A stretch of 64,000 nucleotides of DNA, taken from assembly GCF_002776525.5 (NCBI RefSeq), contig NC_045441.1:118558431-118622430 (forward strand), in the 5' to 3' direction. This DNA comes from Piliocolobus tephrosceles. Lineage: Eukaryota; Chordata; Mammalia; Primates; Cercopithecidae. The position numbers were made by a program, and so were the translations under genes. Below are positions 11,272 through 24,431 of the stretch, piece after piece. Position 1 is the stretch's first letter, and each line of letters starts with the position of its first letter. The notes beneath the pieces are model-generated. The model was not told where the DNA came from. It saw nothing but the letters and a program-made list of their open reading frames with translations, and did no database searches.

Positions 11272-14200
11272 CGCGTGCGCGCGCCAGCGCGCGAGTGCGT
11301 GTGTGCTGGGATATAATGTAAAATGTATCATTTTTCCAAAAAGTTTGAAAAACAGTTTTTAATGGCTGTTCTTTATTCTGAGATTCTGTCCTTCATTTTG
11401 GGAGTTTAAACAGTTCTTTTTTGAATTTTTTAAAAAAGTTTTTTAAAGTCCATGCCTATCAGAATAAAACAGCAACAACCCTCCGTCATTTGCCACTCTC
11501 CACCTTTTTCTTTTTCCCTACTGTTCCCTGTAATCCAAAAGTCTGGAAATCTTTGCTATAGTGGATTTAAACATGATTCGCCTTGTTGACAGTATAAATT
11601 GACATAATGTTTTGGGGAAGCAGCTTATATACAAAGAACTTTAAAAATGTTCATAAGATGTGATTCATTAATTTTCTTTATAAAAATCTATGCTTAGGAA
11701 ATATCCTAAATATAGAAAAAAGTATAAGTCTATTACAGTTTCATGCATATAATAAAGGAAAATTAAAAACAATTTAAATATTCAACAGTAAGGAACTAGT
11801 TAAGTAAACCAATAAATGTACATCCATTTATACAATCATTTAAACTAATAGTCATAATAATATGAGAAGAATACCTTTATAATATAATATTAAAATCATA
11901 AATAGAGTGACCACCCACATAGTGCTACCAAGTGCTAGGCTGTGTGCCTTTTTGTGTTAACTCATTGAGTCCTTAAAATAACACTATGAAGTAAGTCCTG
12001 TTATTATCCTCATTTTACAGATGGGAAAACTGAGCAGATAATTTTCCAACAATTCCCTGACACCAACTGGATGTCCAACAATTCAATTCAATTCTGACAC
12101 TAACTACCTAGAATTATCACAGACCCTGCAAGTTAAGGGCTCAGTCCTACAAGGCCCTACTTTAGACGCCAACCGTAGGTTGGATCCCCAAGCTATCTAC
12201 ACTTCAGCCTGGCCAACTACAAATTAAGTGGTTATCATGATCTTCCTTTCATGTTCCATAATTTGCTAGAATAACTCACAGAATTCAGGAAAGCATGTAA
12301 TTAGAATTATAATTTTATTATAAATGATACAACTCAGGAACAACTAAATGGAAGAGATGCAAAGGACGAAGTATGGGTTTGGGGTGGTGCAGAGCTTCCA
12401 TATCCTCCCTGGGCAGCACTCTCCTAGCACATCTGTTTATTCCCCAACCCAAAAGCTGCCTGAACCTAGTTGTTTCTGGGTTTTCATATGGTGTTTCATT
12501 ATCTAGGCATAATTCAACTATTGGCCATATGACTGAACTTAATCTGTAGTACCCCTCCCCTCCCTGGATGTGGGGATGGTGCTGAAAGTTAAACACTCTA
12601 ATCATGTGCTTGGTCTTTCCTAACATAAGTCAGCTCATGAGCATAAATTCTGGTAAAGCTGACAGTGACTCATTATGAATAACTGACACTCCTATCACCC
12701 AGGAACTTCTAAGAATTTCAGGAGCTCTGTACCAGGAACCAGCGGCAAAGAACAGTATATTTTTTATGTCACACTGAGGCACAGAGAGGTTAACTTGTCC
12801 AAGATCAAATAGTATGTGAGAGAGCTGAGACTGAGAATTTTAAAAATTCATATATATTAACATATACAGGAAGGAAATATCCCAAAATGTTTAAATAAGT
12901 TAGAAGATGAGATTATATTAACATATATTTAATAGGATTAACTTTATACATACAACATCATAGGAAATCTAATCTTTACTACAACTTGGAGTGGAGATGT
13001 TATATTATTTGACAGTCTTAAAGTTGCAGAATATTAGAGCTAAAAAACCTCTTTAAAAATAAGGAACTATGATCCACAGCATGAGACTTGATCTATATCA
13101 TACAGTGGGTTGATGACAGAACTAAAGCTAGAATCCAGTGCTCTTTGTTTCTGTCTGTCTCAAATTTATATAAATCAGCTAGATGCTCCTCTGGTCTGTG
13201 TTCATGTAGATTTCATGTAGATTAGATGTGGACACAGACCGTAGCTTTCATATGTTTTTGAGATCCTGGCCCTTTATTCAGACTTTCTGATTTTGTATGG
13301 GAATCCTCAGCCCCTCCCCACACTGAGGCTCAAGTTTTGGCTTGGTATAGAGTACCTCTGAGATGAAGGACCCAAATAGGACTCTCCTAACTGTCTCCCT
13401 GATCTAACCCTGGCCTCCATGAGGAGAAGAAGATAAATAAGGGTACAATCTTCCCTTGACAACCCCTTTTTCCAAGTTATCCCAGTTACCAACAAGATTT
13501 CTCTGTTACAGGGCTCTGTGGACTGTCCCACTCTGGAGTTTGAGTATGGAGATGCAGATGGGCATGCAGCAGAGTTGTCAGGTATGAGGTAGATGGGTCA
13601 GTAGCTAGTGGAGAACGGCCAGGAGGAGAGGGAAGGGGCCTGTGATCTCCCTGGAAGCTTGTCTGTTCTCACCAAGTGGCTGTTGAACCAAGGCTGTTCT
13701 CCACATTCCTTTTTCTCTCCACCCCAGAGTGGTAAATATCTCTTTATTTGTCTTCACATTTCCTTCTGTGATTCTCCTTGGCTATGGTATTCTTCATTCT
13801 GTCATTCTGTCACTCTTTCCTGCTCACTCTTCTTTATTCTCTTTGAAAATAACTGATTTGGTGTACTCCCAAATCAGTTTTCTCTCCATCTTCTCCCTAT
13901 TCCTCCTCTTTCTCTTCCTGTCACCCGCATCTTTGCCTGCCTCCTCCTTTCTGCTACCTTTTTCTATCCCATGCCATCTCTTTTTCCTTTGTCTCCTCTA
14001 CCTCCATCCTTTCCTTCTTCCTCTCGCATCTGCCCCTTATTAAAATCTCAACAAAATCTGAGGAAAAACTCCATAGTCAACTGGCCAGCTGAGCAAGGCT
14101 GGACATGTCACCTGCATCCATCATAGTGGAGTTCTGCTTGGATGTTTATGAGCTGGAGTTAAGTGATTGCATTCATCTTTCAGTGCTGGCCTGCTTCTCT

Positions 14201-14500
14201 CTGTCTGGATTTTTAGCTTAGGGTAAATGTGATCTCCTCACATTAAGGGCCTCCATGTTACATGTGCTACAAATGCCAGTTATTAATAAACAAGCTTTGG
14301 GTGAGATGGTGTGAAAGTTAAATATTCTGTCACATGGAAGTGATACTTTGAGACATGCTTTTTCAGAGAAAAGAGACAATTTTAAAGAAGTTCTTGTGCA
14401 TAAGCACAAGGAATAAATTTTGTGATGAGTGACAGAGAAATAGAGAGCTAAGTTTAATAACCAACAAAGGATTAGAATTCATAATAGGAATATGATACAA

Positions 14501-14531
<31 letters not shown>

Positions 14532-15095
14532 AAAGAGAGGAGAGAGATGAGCAACCCAACAGAGAAGTGGGCAAATAATATAAATGGGAATTTATAGAAG
14601 AAAAAGCCAAATGGTCAATAAATACACAAAAATGTGTTGAACTTTATTAGTAAATGAGGAAAAGCAAATTAAAATAATATTATTTCACAATCATCAGAGT
14701 GCAAAACTTAAAAGCCTGGGGTTGGTGAGGGTGCAGAGAAATTAGTACTTTTATGTACTGCTAGACATTGGGGAGCAGAATATAAAATTGAAAAGCATTT
14801 TGCTTTATAAAATTGAAAAGCATTTTGCTTATTTCTTGCAAAGTTGAAGATGTACACATATTGTGACCCAACAAGTCTACTCCTAAATATCCACTCTAAA
14901 GAAAATTACACTTTAGGCAGAAAATTTCTTGGGCACAAGAAAACGTACAGAGATGTTTATTGCAGCCTTGTTTATCAGTGTAAAAAGTTGGAAACAACCT
15001 ACAATGCTCATCAGTAGGGAAATGGATAAACTATAGCATATTAGTGCAGTAAGCTATTGAATAGCCGTTAAAATAATTGATATAAATCAAGATAT

Positions 15096-15134
<39 letters not shown>

Positions 15135-18100
15135 TTTTTGAGACAGGCTCTGGCAATGTTGCCTACGCTGGAGTGGCACAATCTCAGCTCACTACAGCCT
15201 TGACCTCTTGGTTCAAGTGATCCTCCCATCCTATCCTCTCAAGTAGCTAAGACCATAGGCGTGCCCTATCATGCCCAGCTAATTTTGTGCCACCATGTCC
15301 AGCTAATTTTGTTTATCTTTTGTAGAAACAAAGTCTTATCATGTTGCCCCCAGGCTGGTCCTGAACTCCTGGGCTCAAGTGATCCTCCTGCCTTGGCCTT
15401 CCAAAGTGCTGGGACTATAGGTGTGAGCCACCACACCTGGCCTCAACATGTTTCAATATCAATAAATGCTTGACCGGGCGCGGTAGCTCACATCTGTAAT
15501 CCCAGCACTTTGGGAGGCCAAAGCGGGTGGATCACCTGTCAGGAGTTCGAGACCAGCCTGACCAATATGGTGAAACCTCGGCTCTACTAAAAATACAAAA
15601 GTTAGCTGGGCATTGTGGCGTGCACCTGTAGTCCCAGGTACTCGGGAGGCTTGAACATGGGGATCGCGCCACTGCACTCCAACCTGGGTGACAGAGAAAG
15701 ACCCCGTCTCAAATAATAATAATAATAATAATAATAAGTGCTAAAGACAAAATTGGGAGAAAGGAGCAGTAACAAAGGAATTTATACAATGGGATACCGC
15801 TTGTATAAAAAAGTTTTTAAACAGAACAATATCATATGTTTATAGGCATATATGCATATAGCAAAAGTAGAAAAATAGGCATATGAGGATACACACCAAT
15901 TTCATTATAGCAGTTGCCTCTGGAAAAGGGAATAAGATAGACTGGGGAGCAGTCTGAAGCAAATATAACAAATGCTAACATTTGTTTGACCTGGGTAGAA
16001 GATAATACACAGGTGTCTTCAATGTACTATTCTGTACTTACCTGTATATAAAAATTCATAATCTAAAATTTAAAAATAAAAAGACCAGAACTACAGTTCA
16101 GTACCTAAGAGCCTTGCCTGATTTGGCTTTTGGTGATTTGGCTTGTGGCGCTTTACTCTTAAAAATATATATATTCACCTTCTACACTAATGACTGAAGA
16201 ATTTAAGATTCAGTGATGGGATTTGCTTCTGGTCACTCCTGGATTCTGGAACTTAGGACTCAAAAGCCCTGACTCCCAGACAAGGTGTTTCTCAACCATT
16301 AGACAGCTGGCTGGAACATAAGTGAATTTCTCTTGCTTTGTGGATTACCTGTGACCTAGTTAAATTTCCAGGAAGGGTCTCAGGTAGGGAGCAGAGATTT
16401 AAAGGAAATCTGTTCTATCATCTGTTGACTTCTGTATTTCAGTTCTTCATCTTCTGTAAGATGAGAGTACGTGTATAATGTTCTGCAGAGAGACAGCGAG
16501 AGAGTAGGAAAGGGCATTTTTATTGCTTTTCTTCTTTCTTTCTTTTTTTTTTAAGAGACAGAGTCTCATTCTGTTACCCCAGGCTGGAGTGCAGTGACAT
16601 GATCATAGCTTACTAAAGCCTCAAACTCTTAAGCTCAAACGATCCTCCACCTCAGCCTCCTAAGTAGCTAGGACTACAGTCATGTGCCACTACACCTGGC
16701 TAATGTTTAAATTTTTTGTAGAGATGGGGTCATGCTGTGTTGCCCAGGCTAGTCTCGAACTCCTGGCCTCAAGCAGTCCTCCTGCCTCAGCCTCCCAAAG
16801 TGCTGGGATTATAATCCTATAGGTCTGAGCCATCACACATGGCCAGCATTTCTATTTCTCATAAGCTTTCTGCATTTTGTATTGAGAAGCTGCTGTTAGC
16901 AAAGTTAGATTTTCCTGGGCACAGCAACCCTTTGACAATCATAGCTGTTCTCTAGAGTTTTTTTTTTTTGCAGCCTCTGCTTAGTGGCTGTGGGCAGGAG
17001 TCTAAACTTGTATACCCTTTGAGGAAACTTAGCAGGGAGAGAATGAACTGGCTCCAATCCTGAAGAGCCATCTAGCCATCTAGAACTTATTTTTCAGCAC
17101 TTACCTTGGTTTCCTGATCCAGCACAAGGATCTTTCCTCTAAATTTCAGGAGTTGTGTTGCCCTCCTCTTCCCTTAGAGATAGGATAGTTCCTGGTTGGG
17201 TTGACAAAGCAGGAGTTGCAGCCCTGAGAAACAGGAGTGATGAGATTAAGCTCTCTGTGCTCCAGTCCTCCTCCTGGCCCTCACCAAATGTTGAAGGCTG
17301 CCTTCTCTGCTGCAGCAGCCAGCTGGCAGGAAGAGGACAGGTTTGATGGTTTAATCTCCCAGGGACACAAGTGGCTATTTTTAACTGCTCTGAAAAGGAG
17401 GAAGCTGGCTTTGGATTGAATTGGACACAGGAATGTGTTGGAAGCTTTAGCTCTTTCATGCCACCCTCTCTACTTTGGGCCGCTTCTTTAAGGATCTCCC
17501 AAATGTGACTGTTCTGTTTTTCTTGCCACAGAATTGTATAGTTACACTGAGAACCTGGAATTCACCAATAACAGGAGGTGCTTTGAAGAAGATTTCAAGA
17601 CTCAAGGTAATTCCAGATCTTTACTCATAGAGACCTGCTTTTTCCTTCTATGATATCCCAGCCTGATGTAGTAAAAGGCTAAAACAAAGTGGGATCCCTC
17701 ATCCCCTCTGTATTAGTTAGGGTTCTCTTAGAGGGATAGAGCTAATAGGATAAATAGATAGATATATAAAGGGAAGTTTATTAAGTATTAACTTATACAA
17801 TCACAAAGTCCCACAATAGGCTGTCTGCAAGCTGAGGAACAAGGAGAGCCAGTCTGAGTCCCAAAACTGAAGAACTTGGAGTCTGATGTTCAAGGGCAGG
17901 AAGTATCCAGCACAGGAGAAAGATGTAGGCTGGAAGTCTAGGCCCATCTCTCCTTTTCATGTTTTTCTGCTTGTTTTATATTTGCTGGCAGCTGATTAGA
18001 TTATGCCCACCAGATTAAGGGTGGATCTGCCTTCCCCAGTCAGCTGACTCAAATGTTCATCTCTTTTGGCAACATCCTCACGGACATACCCAGGATCAAT

Positions 18101-21100
18101 ACTTTGTATCCTTCAATCCAATCAAGTTGACACACAGTATTAACCATCACAGGTCCACCCCTTGTCAACTCGAACTCATACACATCTCCTGAGATCATAC
18201 ATAATCTTCAAATAAAGACAATAATAAGGGCATAATTATGCCTAACATAGTACAACTATCCTTCGTACAACTGGAAACTCACCAGTACCCAACCCAAATA
18301 CTATTATATAAAGTTAACAATACTTAAATGCTGATATGAAGTCAGTAAATCTTATGTCACATGATAAAGGAGAAAGGAAATAAAATGAAGATATTAGTAC
18401 AAGTATATACATGCACAAACATGTTTTTTTTTTTTTTTTTTTTTGAGACGGAGTCTCGCTCTGTCGCCCAGGCTGGAGTGCAGTGGCCGGATCTCAGCTC
18501 ACTGCAAGCTCCGCCTCCCGGGTTTACGCCATTCTCCTGCCTCAGCCTCCTGAGTAGCTGGGACTACAGGCGCCCGCCACCTCGCCCGGCTAGTTTTTTG
18601 TGTATTTTTTAGTAGAGACGGGGTTTCACCGGGTTAGCCAGGATGGTCTCGATCTCCTGACCTTGTGATCCGCCCATCTCGGCCTCCCAAAGTGCTGGGA
18701 TTACAGGCTTGAGCCACCGCGCCCGGCCACAAACATGTTTTTAACAAAAGAAGGAGGAAATACTCATGACAATTACAGTCCTCATTTCTGCAGCTAGTCA
18801 CGTGGTTGTAGCTGGTTTTGATGACTACCTTCTTCTACTACCCATTCTGTATTCCCTTTGCCTTCAGCAAGCAGCTTGGCAGGTTGTGGTTTTTTCCTGG
18901 TGGAGTAACCCAAACCTTCATTCCCGAGGGGTCTGGGTCATTTATAGTCCTGCCTGGATTGGGGTGTTGTGGTTTCCCATCAACCTGAATCACAGGGCAT
19001 AGTAATATTAAGAGACACCCTAATGGATCTCCTGTATTCCATGCATACTCTTCCTTACCTCCATTGTGGTAAGGAAGTAGACTGATTTCATCTTGATAGT
19101 CTGGGTCAATCACCCGAGCCAACACTGTAACACTCTTCTTAGCCTGTTGACTTAAGGTAGGAGGACCCCAAAGTGTCCAGGTGGCAATCTTAACTTCCAG
19201 GTTAATGGAATCATTGTTTTGTCTCCTGGTGGCAGTGTTCCTCCCTCTGGAGCTAAAACCTCTAGGCCGGCATAACGTAATGTCGCGGAAACAGGAAGCA
19301 AAAATTTTGCTAGCAGATCACTAGGGGTGATGGTGAGTGGTACCACTTCCACCCCTTGATTCTTGGACCAGTGAATCCTGACTATGGGAAAAACAGTACC
19401 CCTATATACTGGATGCTGATTGAGAGCATACACGGCCTTCGGGAGAACTTTGCCCCAGCCCTGCAAAGTATTGTCACCTAGTTGACATTGTAATTGTGAC
19501 TTCAAAAGGCCATTCCACTGTTCTGTCAATCCAGCTGCTTCAGGATGATGGGGAATGTGGTAAGACCAGTGAATTCCATGAGCACAAGCCCACTGCCATA
19601 CTTCTTTAGCCGTTAAGTGAGTGCCTTGGTCAGAGGGAATGCTTTGTGGAATACCATTACGGTGGATGAGGCATTCCGTGAGTCCATGGATGGTAGTCTT
19701 GGCAGAAGCATTGCTTGCAGGATAGGCAAACCCATATCTGGAGTAAGTGTCCGTTCTAGTGAGGACAAACCTCTACCCTTTCCATGATGGAAGAGGTCCA
19801 ATACAATCAACCTGCCACCAGGTAGCTGGCTGATCACCCTGAGGAATGGTGCCTTATCTAGGGCTCAGTGTTGGTCTCTGCTGCTAGCAAAGTGGGCACT
19901 CAGCAGTGGCCGTAGCCAGGTCAACCTTGGTGAGTGGAAGTCCATGTTACTGAGCCCATGCGTAACCTCCATCCCTGCCACAATGGCCACTTTGTTCATG
20001 GGCCCATTGGGCGATGACAGAGGTGCTGGGGAAAGAGGCTGATTGGTGTCCACAGAACGGGTCATCCTATCTACTTGATTATTAAACTCCTCTGCTGAAG
20101 TCACCCACTGGTGAGCACTCACATGGAATACAAATATCTTCAGTTTTGACCACTCAGAGAGGTCCATCCACACACTTCTTTCCCCAATCTTTTTGTCACC
20201 AATTTCCCAATCATGCTTCTTCCAAGTCCCTGACCATGCAGCCAAATCATTGGCTATAGCCCGTGAATCAGTATATAATCACACATCTTGCCATTTCTCC
20301 TTCCATGCAAAGTATACAACCAGGTGCACTGCTCAAAGTTCTGCCCACTGGGAAGATTTCCCTTCACCGCTGTCCTTCAGGGATGTCTTAGAAAGGAGCT
20401 GTAGTGCTACCATCCACTTTGAGGTGGTGCCTGCATATCATGCAGAACCATCTGTAAACCAGGCCCTAGTCTTCTCTTCCTCTGTCAACTTATAGGGAGC
20501 TCCCCATGAGGCCATCGGTGCAGGCTGGGGGTGGCAGGACTGGAGACCATGGGCATTTGAGCCCCTTCCTCATGTAACTTATTTGTGCCTTAAGGATCTG
20601 CTTGAGCCCGATCACGTATATACCACTTCCATTTGATGATGGAATGCTGCTGTGCACGACCCACTTTATGGCTTGATGGGTCAGAAAGCACTCAGTTCAT
20701 GATAGGCAGTTGAGGTCGCATGGTGACTTGATGACCCATAGTCAAACGTTCAGTCTCCACCAAAGACCAGTAACAGGCCAAGAACTGTCTCTCAAAAGTA
20801 AAGTAGTTATCTGCAGAAGATGGCAGGGGCTTGCTCCAAAATCCTAGAGGCCTCCGCTGTGATTCACCTATAGGAGCCTGCCAAAGGCTCCAAACAGAAT
20901 CCCCATCTGCCACTGACACCTCAAGCATCATTGGATTTGCTGGGTCATATGGCCCAAGTGGCAGAGCAGCTTGTACAACAGCCTGGGCCTGTTGCAGAGC
21001 CTTCTGTTCTGGACCCCGCTAAGAACTAGGGGGGAGGGGGTCCAGATAAATGGGCAGGAGTAACACACCCAAATGAGGAACGTGTTGCTTCTAAAATCCA

Positions 21101-24100
21101 AATAGGCCCACTAGACATTGTGCTTCTTTCTTGGTTGTAGGAGGGGCCAAATGAAGCAACTTATCCTTCACCTAAGAAGGAATATCTCAACAGACCCCAC
21201 AGCACTGGACCCCTAGGAATTTTACTGAGGTAGAAGTTCCCTGAATTTTAATCAGGTTTATTCCCCATCCTCTGGCACACAAATGTCTCACCAATAAGTC
21301 CAATGTGTTTGCTACTTCTTGCTCACTGGATCCGGTCAGCATAATGTCATCAATGTAATGGACCAATGTGATATCTTGTGGAAGCAAAAAGCGATCAAGG
21401 TCTCTCCAAATAAGATTTTTATGACTCAAGGCCGGAGAGTTGATACACCTCTGGGGTAGGACAGTAAAGGTATATTGCTGTCCTTGCCAGCTGGAGGCAA
21501 ATTGCTTCTGGTGGGCCTTATGGACAGGAATGGAGAAAAAGGTACTTGCCAAGTCAATGACCACGTGCCAGGTACCAGGAGATGTGTTAATTTGCTCAAG
21601 TAATGAAACCACATCTGGTACAGCAGCTGCAATTGCAGTCATCACTTGGTTAAGCTTACGATAATCCACTGTCATTTTCCAAGATTCATCTGTCTTCTGC
21701 ACAGGCCAAATGCGAGAGTTGAACAGGGATGTGGTGGGAATCACCACTCCTTTGTCTTTCAAGTCCTTGATGGTGTCACTGATCTCCACAATCCCTCCAG
21801 GGATATGATATTGTTTTTGATTTACTATTCTTCTAGGTAGAGGCAGCTCTAATGGCTTCCATTTGTCCTTTCCAACCATAGTAACATTCAACCTACCAGT
21901 CAGGGAGCCAATGTGGGGGTTCTGCCAGCTACTAAGTATGTCTATGCCAATTATGCACTCTGGCACTGGGGAAGTGACCACAGGATGAGTCCGGGGGCCC
22001 ACTGTAAGTCAGGTCTGAGCTAAAACTCCATTAGTTACCTGACCTCCATAAGCCCCTACTTTAACTGGAGGACCACAATGACATTTTGGGTCCCCTGGAA
22101 TCAAGGTCAGCTCAGAGCCAGCGTCCAGTAGTCCCCAAAATGTCTGATCATTTCCCTTTCCCCAATGCATAGTTACCCTGGTAAAAGGCCAGAGGTCTTC
22201 TTGAGGAAGAATCGGAGAAAAATTCACTGCATAAACTGTCGGTGATGTAGTGGGGTCCTTCCTCAAGGGAACCCCGCCTCCCCTTCATTCAAGGGGTTCT
22301 GGGTCTATTAACTGACTCAAGTCTGGAAATTGATTGAGGGGCCATGATTCTCTGTTTTTATAATTCAAATTAGTCTTTTGTCCATTCGACCTAGGAGTTT
22401 TCTGCTTGTATAAATTAAGTAGGAATGCAGTAGGCTTCCTATCAGTTTCACTTCTAGGAACACCGTGATGAATTAGCCAGTGCCACAGCTTTACATGAGT
22501 CAGACTATTCTGATTGCTCCTTTGCCTCTGCCATCCATTACGGTAGCTACACCTACCCTGCCTTTGATGGTCGAGTGCTTCCACTTGGCCCCTGCCGCCT
22601 GGGGATCCAATTATTCCCATTGTATTTAAATTTTTCAGTTGAGTGACTGTGGTTCCCACCATTACGTCTGACATAAGGAGAAAAGCAATTGCAGGACTCT
22701 TCAAAGATGAAGTTGCTGCCTTCACAAATCTATTTTGTAAGGCATTGGTCAAGGGTGTATCTTCTGGACCCTCCCAGCTGGGATGAGTAAGTCTAAAGTG
22801 ACTAATCCACTCCACCATCCCAATCTCCCTAAGCCTTTGGATCCCTTCCTCTATATTAAACCAAGGGAGATCAGGCATTTCCAGCTCACTCACAGTGGGC
22901 CATCTTTTAATCCATAATTCAGCTGAACAAGTAAACTATTAGAACCTTTTTTAACTCCCCAAGCTGCAACATTAAATGCAGAGTCCCTACTTAGTGGGCC
23001 TAAATCAATAAATTCAGCCTGATCCAACTCTGTGTTCCTTCCTCCATTATCCCATACCCTTAATATCCATTCCCATGCCTGTTCTCCAGATTGCTGTTTA
23101 TATAAATTAGAGGACTCAAATAGTTCTTTTCTTTTTTTTTTTTTTTTTTTTTTGAGACGGAGTCTTGCTCTGTCGCCCAGGCTAGAGTGCAGTGGCCGGA
23201 TCTCAGCTCACCGCAACCTCTGCCTCCTGGGTTCACGCCATTCTCCTGCCTCAGCCTCCCGAGTGGCTGGGACCACAGGCGCCCACCACCTCGCCCGGCT
23301 AATTTTTTGTATTTTTAGTAGAGACGGGGTTTCACCGTGTTAGCCAGGAGGGTCTCGATCTCCTGACCTCGTGATCCGCCCATCTCGGCCTCCCAAAGTG
23401 CTGGGATTACAGGCTTGAGCCACCGCGCCCGGCCAATAGTTCTTTTCAAGTGTAGCACACCTCCTCATGGGTCACACTCTCAACCTCACCTCTAGGGGCC
23501 TGCCAGGACTTTCGTCTAGTTATAGTCTAAAACCAAACAAAGGTGTTGGGGGTAGCTTCTGAGGAGAAGCAGCATTATCTTGCCTGGCAACTGTTTCGGG
23601 GCAACTGCCATCACTGTTGCTTCAGGCAGTGCAGGGTTTATCTCCTCAGACAAAGGTGGAAAGGCTGATGGCAGCATGGGTCAGGGAGGAGATATTGCCA
23701 CTACTGGGGATGGGGAAGCTGTTCCTCCTGACAAAAAAGGTTCATCAGAGTTTACAAACTCAGTGTGCCCAGCTTCACTAGGGTCCTCCCACATGTCCCC
23801 ATTCCAAGTTTCAGGGTCCCATTCTTTTCCAATAAGTGCCTGCACTTTAACAGTAGACACTTGACAAGGCTGTAAATGCATCTTTAAATACATCTTTCAT
23901 TGCAGATCAGCCACTCACATGACAAGAGTTTGTGTCTGTTTTTCCACAATTTCAGCTCTTTCTCTACAGGAGATAAGACTCTCACTCAGGGCAATCTTAG
24001 CAGATTTGAGGCTCAGTATCTGCTTCAGAAGCTGGGAGACAGAATCCCTGAGTTCATCATTTTCTTTCATCACTTTGTCCACTGAACTTAGGAACAACCA

Positions 24101-24394
24101 ACCAGCTTCCTTATGTTCCTTGGTTCTCCACATATGGTCAAAGGTATTATGTATAGTCATTAACTCCTTGCCTCTCACAAGCGGTGAATCAGGAATGTCA
24201 AATGCATTTATTTTGCATAACTCTCTAAATAGTTTCTGCCAAGGACTATCAGTGTTCTCCATACTATTAGAAGTAGATTCCTTAGCATTTTTGGATCTAA
24301 TCATATTAAGCAGTCAGCTCCAGAAATCTCAAAACCACTGAAAGAACTCCATCCTTAATATTCTCTTGCTCTAGAACCACTCCTGGTACCCAAA

Positions 24395-24431
<37 letters not shown>

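Larger units (their letters stand above)
7991..13511 (+). other. STRIP2: STRIP2 intron 1 contents
   Basis: 5.5 kb. The first 260 bp are CpG island. Then come MIR (8920), an ancient LINE-like piece (9545), a young AluY (10440), an old AluJ (10853), a GT/GC dinucleotide tract (11236), AT-rich LINE-like sequence (11600-11890), a MIR end (11905) and an LTR-like block (12085-12770). About 9720-10430 and 12850-13500 show nothing firm. Confidence 0.7.
14455..16080 (+). mobile_element. L1 3' end remnant, split by two Alus
   Basis: L1 ORF2-end and 3'-UTR-like phrases: 'atgtttattgcagccttgtt', 'tagggaaatggataaactat' and, after the Alus, 'gttgcctctggaaaaggg'. Interrupted by Alus at 15137-15442 and 15472-15737 and by an (AT)n tract at 14502-14531. 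No intact ORF. Confidence 0.75.
13582..17531 (+). other. STRIP2: STRIP2 intron 2 contents
   Basis: 4.0 kb. A pyrimidine-rich stretch at 13790-14040, an L1 3' remnant split by two Alus (14455-16080), an AluJ at 16541, and apparently unique sequence at 16845-17531 before exon 3. Confidence 0.7.

Noticed and set aside
12318..12626. 102-codon - strand frame in intron 1
   Set aside because: It lies within the ancient LTR-like repeat and carries no retroviral motif.
13608..14043. Overlapping 82- and 104-codon frames after exon 2
   Set aside because: They follow the CT-rich tract, giving Ser/Leu/Phe/Pro-rich chance peptides.
19613..19837. 74-codon - strand frame in HERV-L
   Set aside because: It is largely out of frame with the integrase sequence it overlaps, so it is included only within the integrase remnant.
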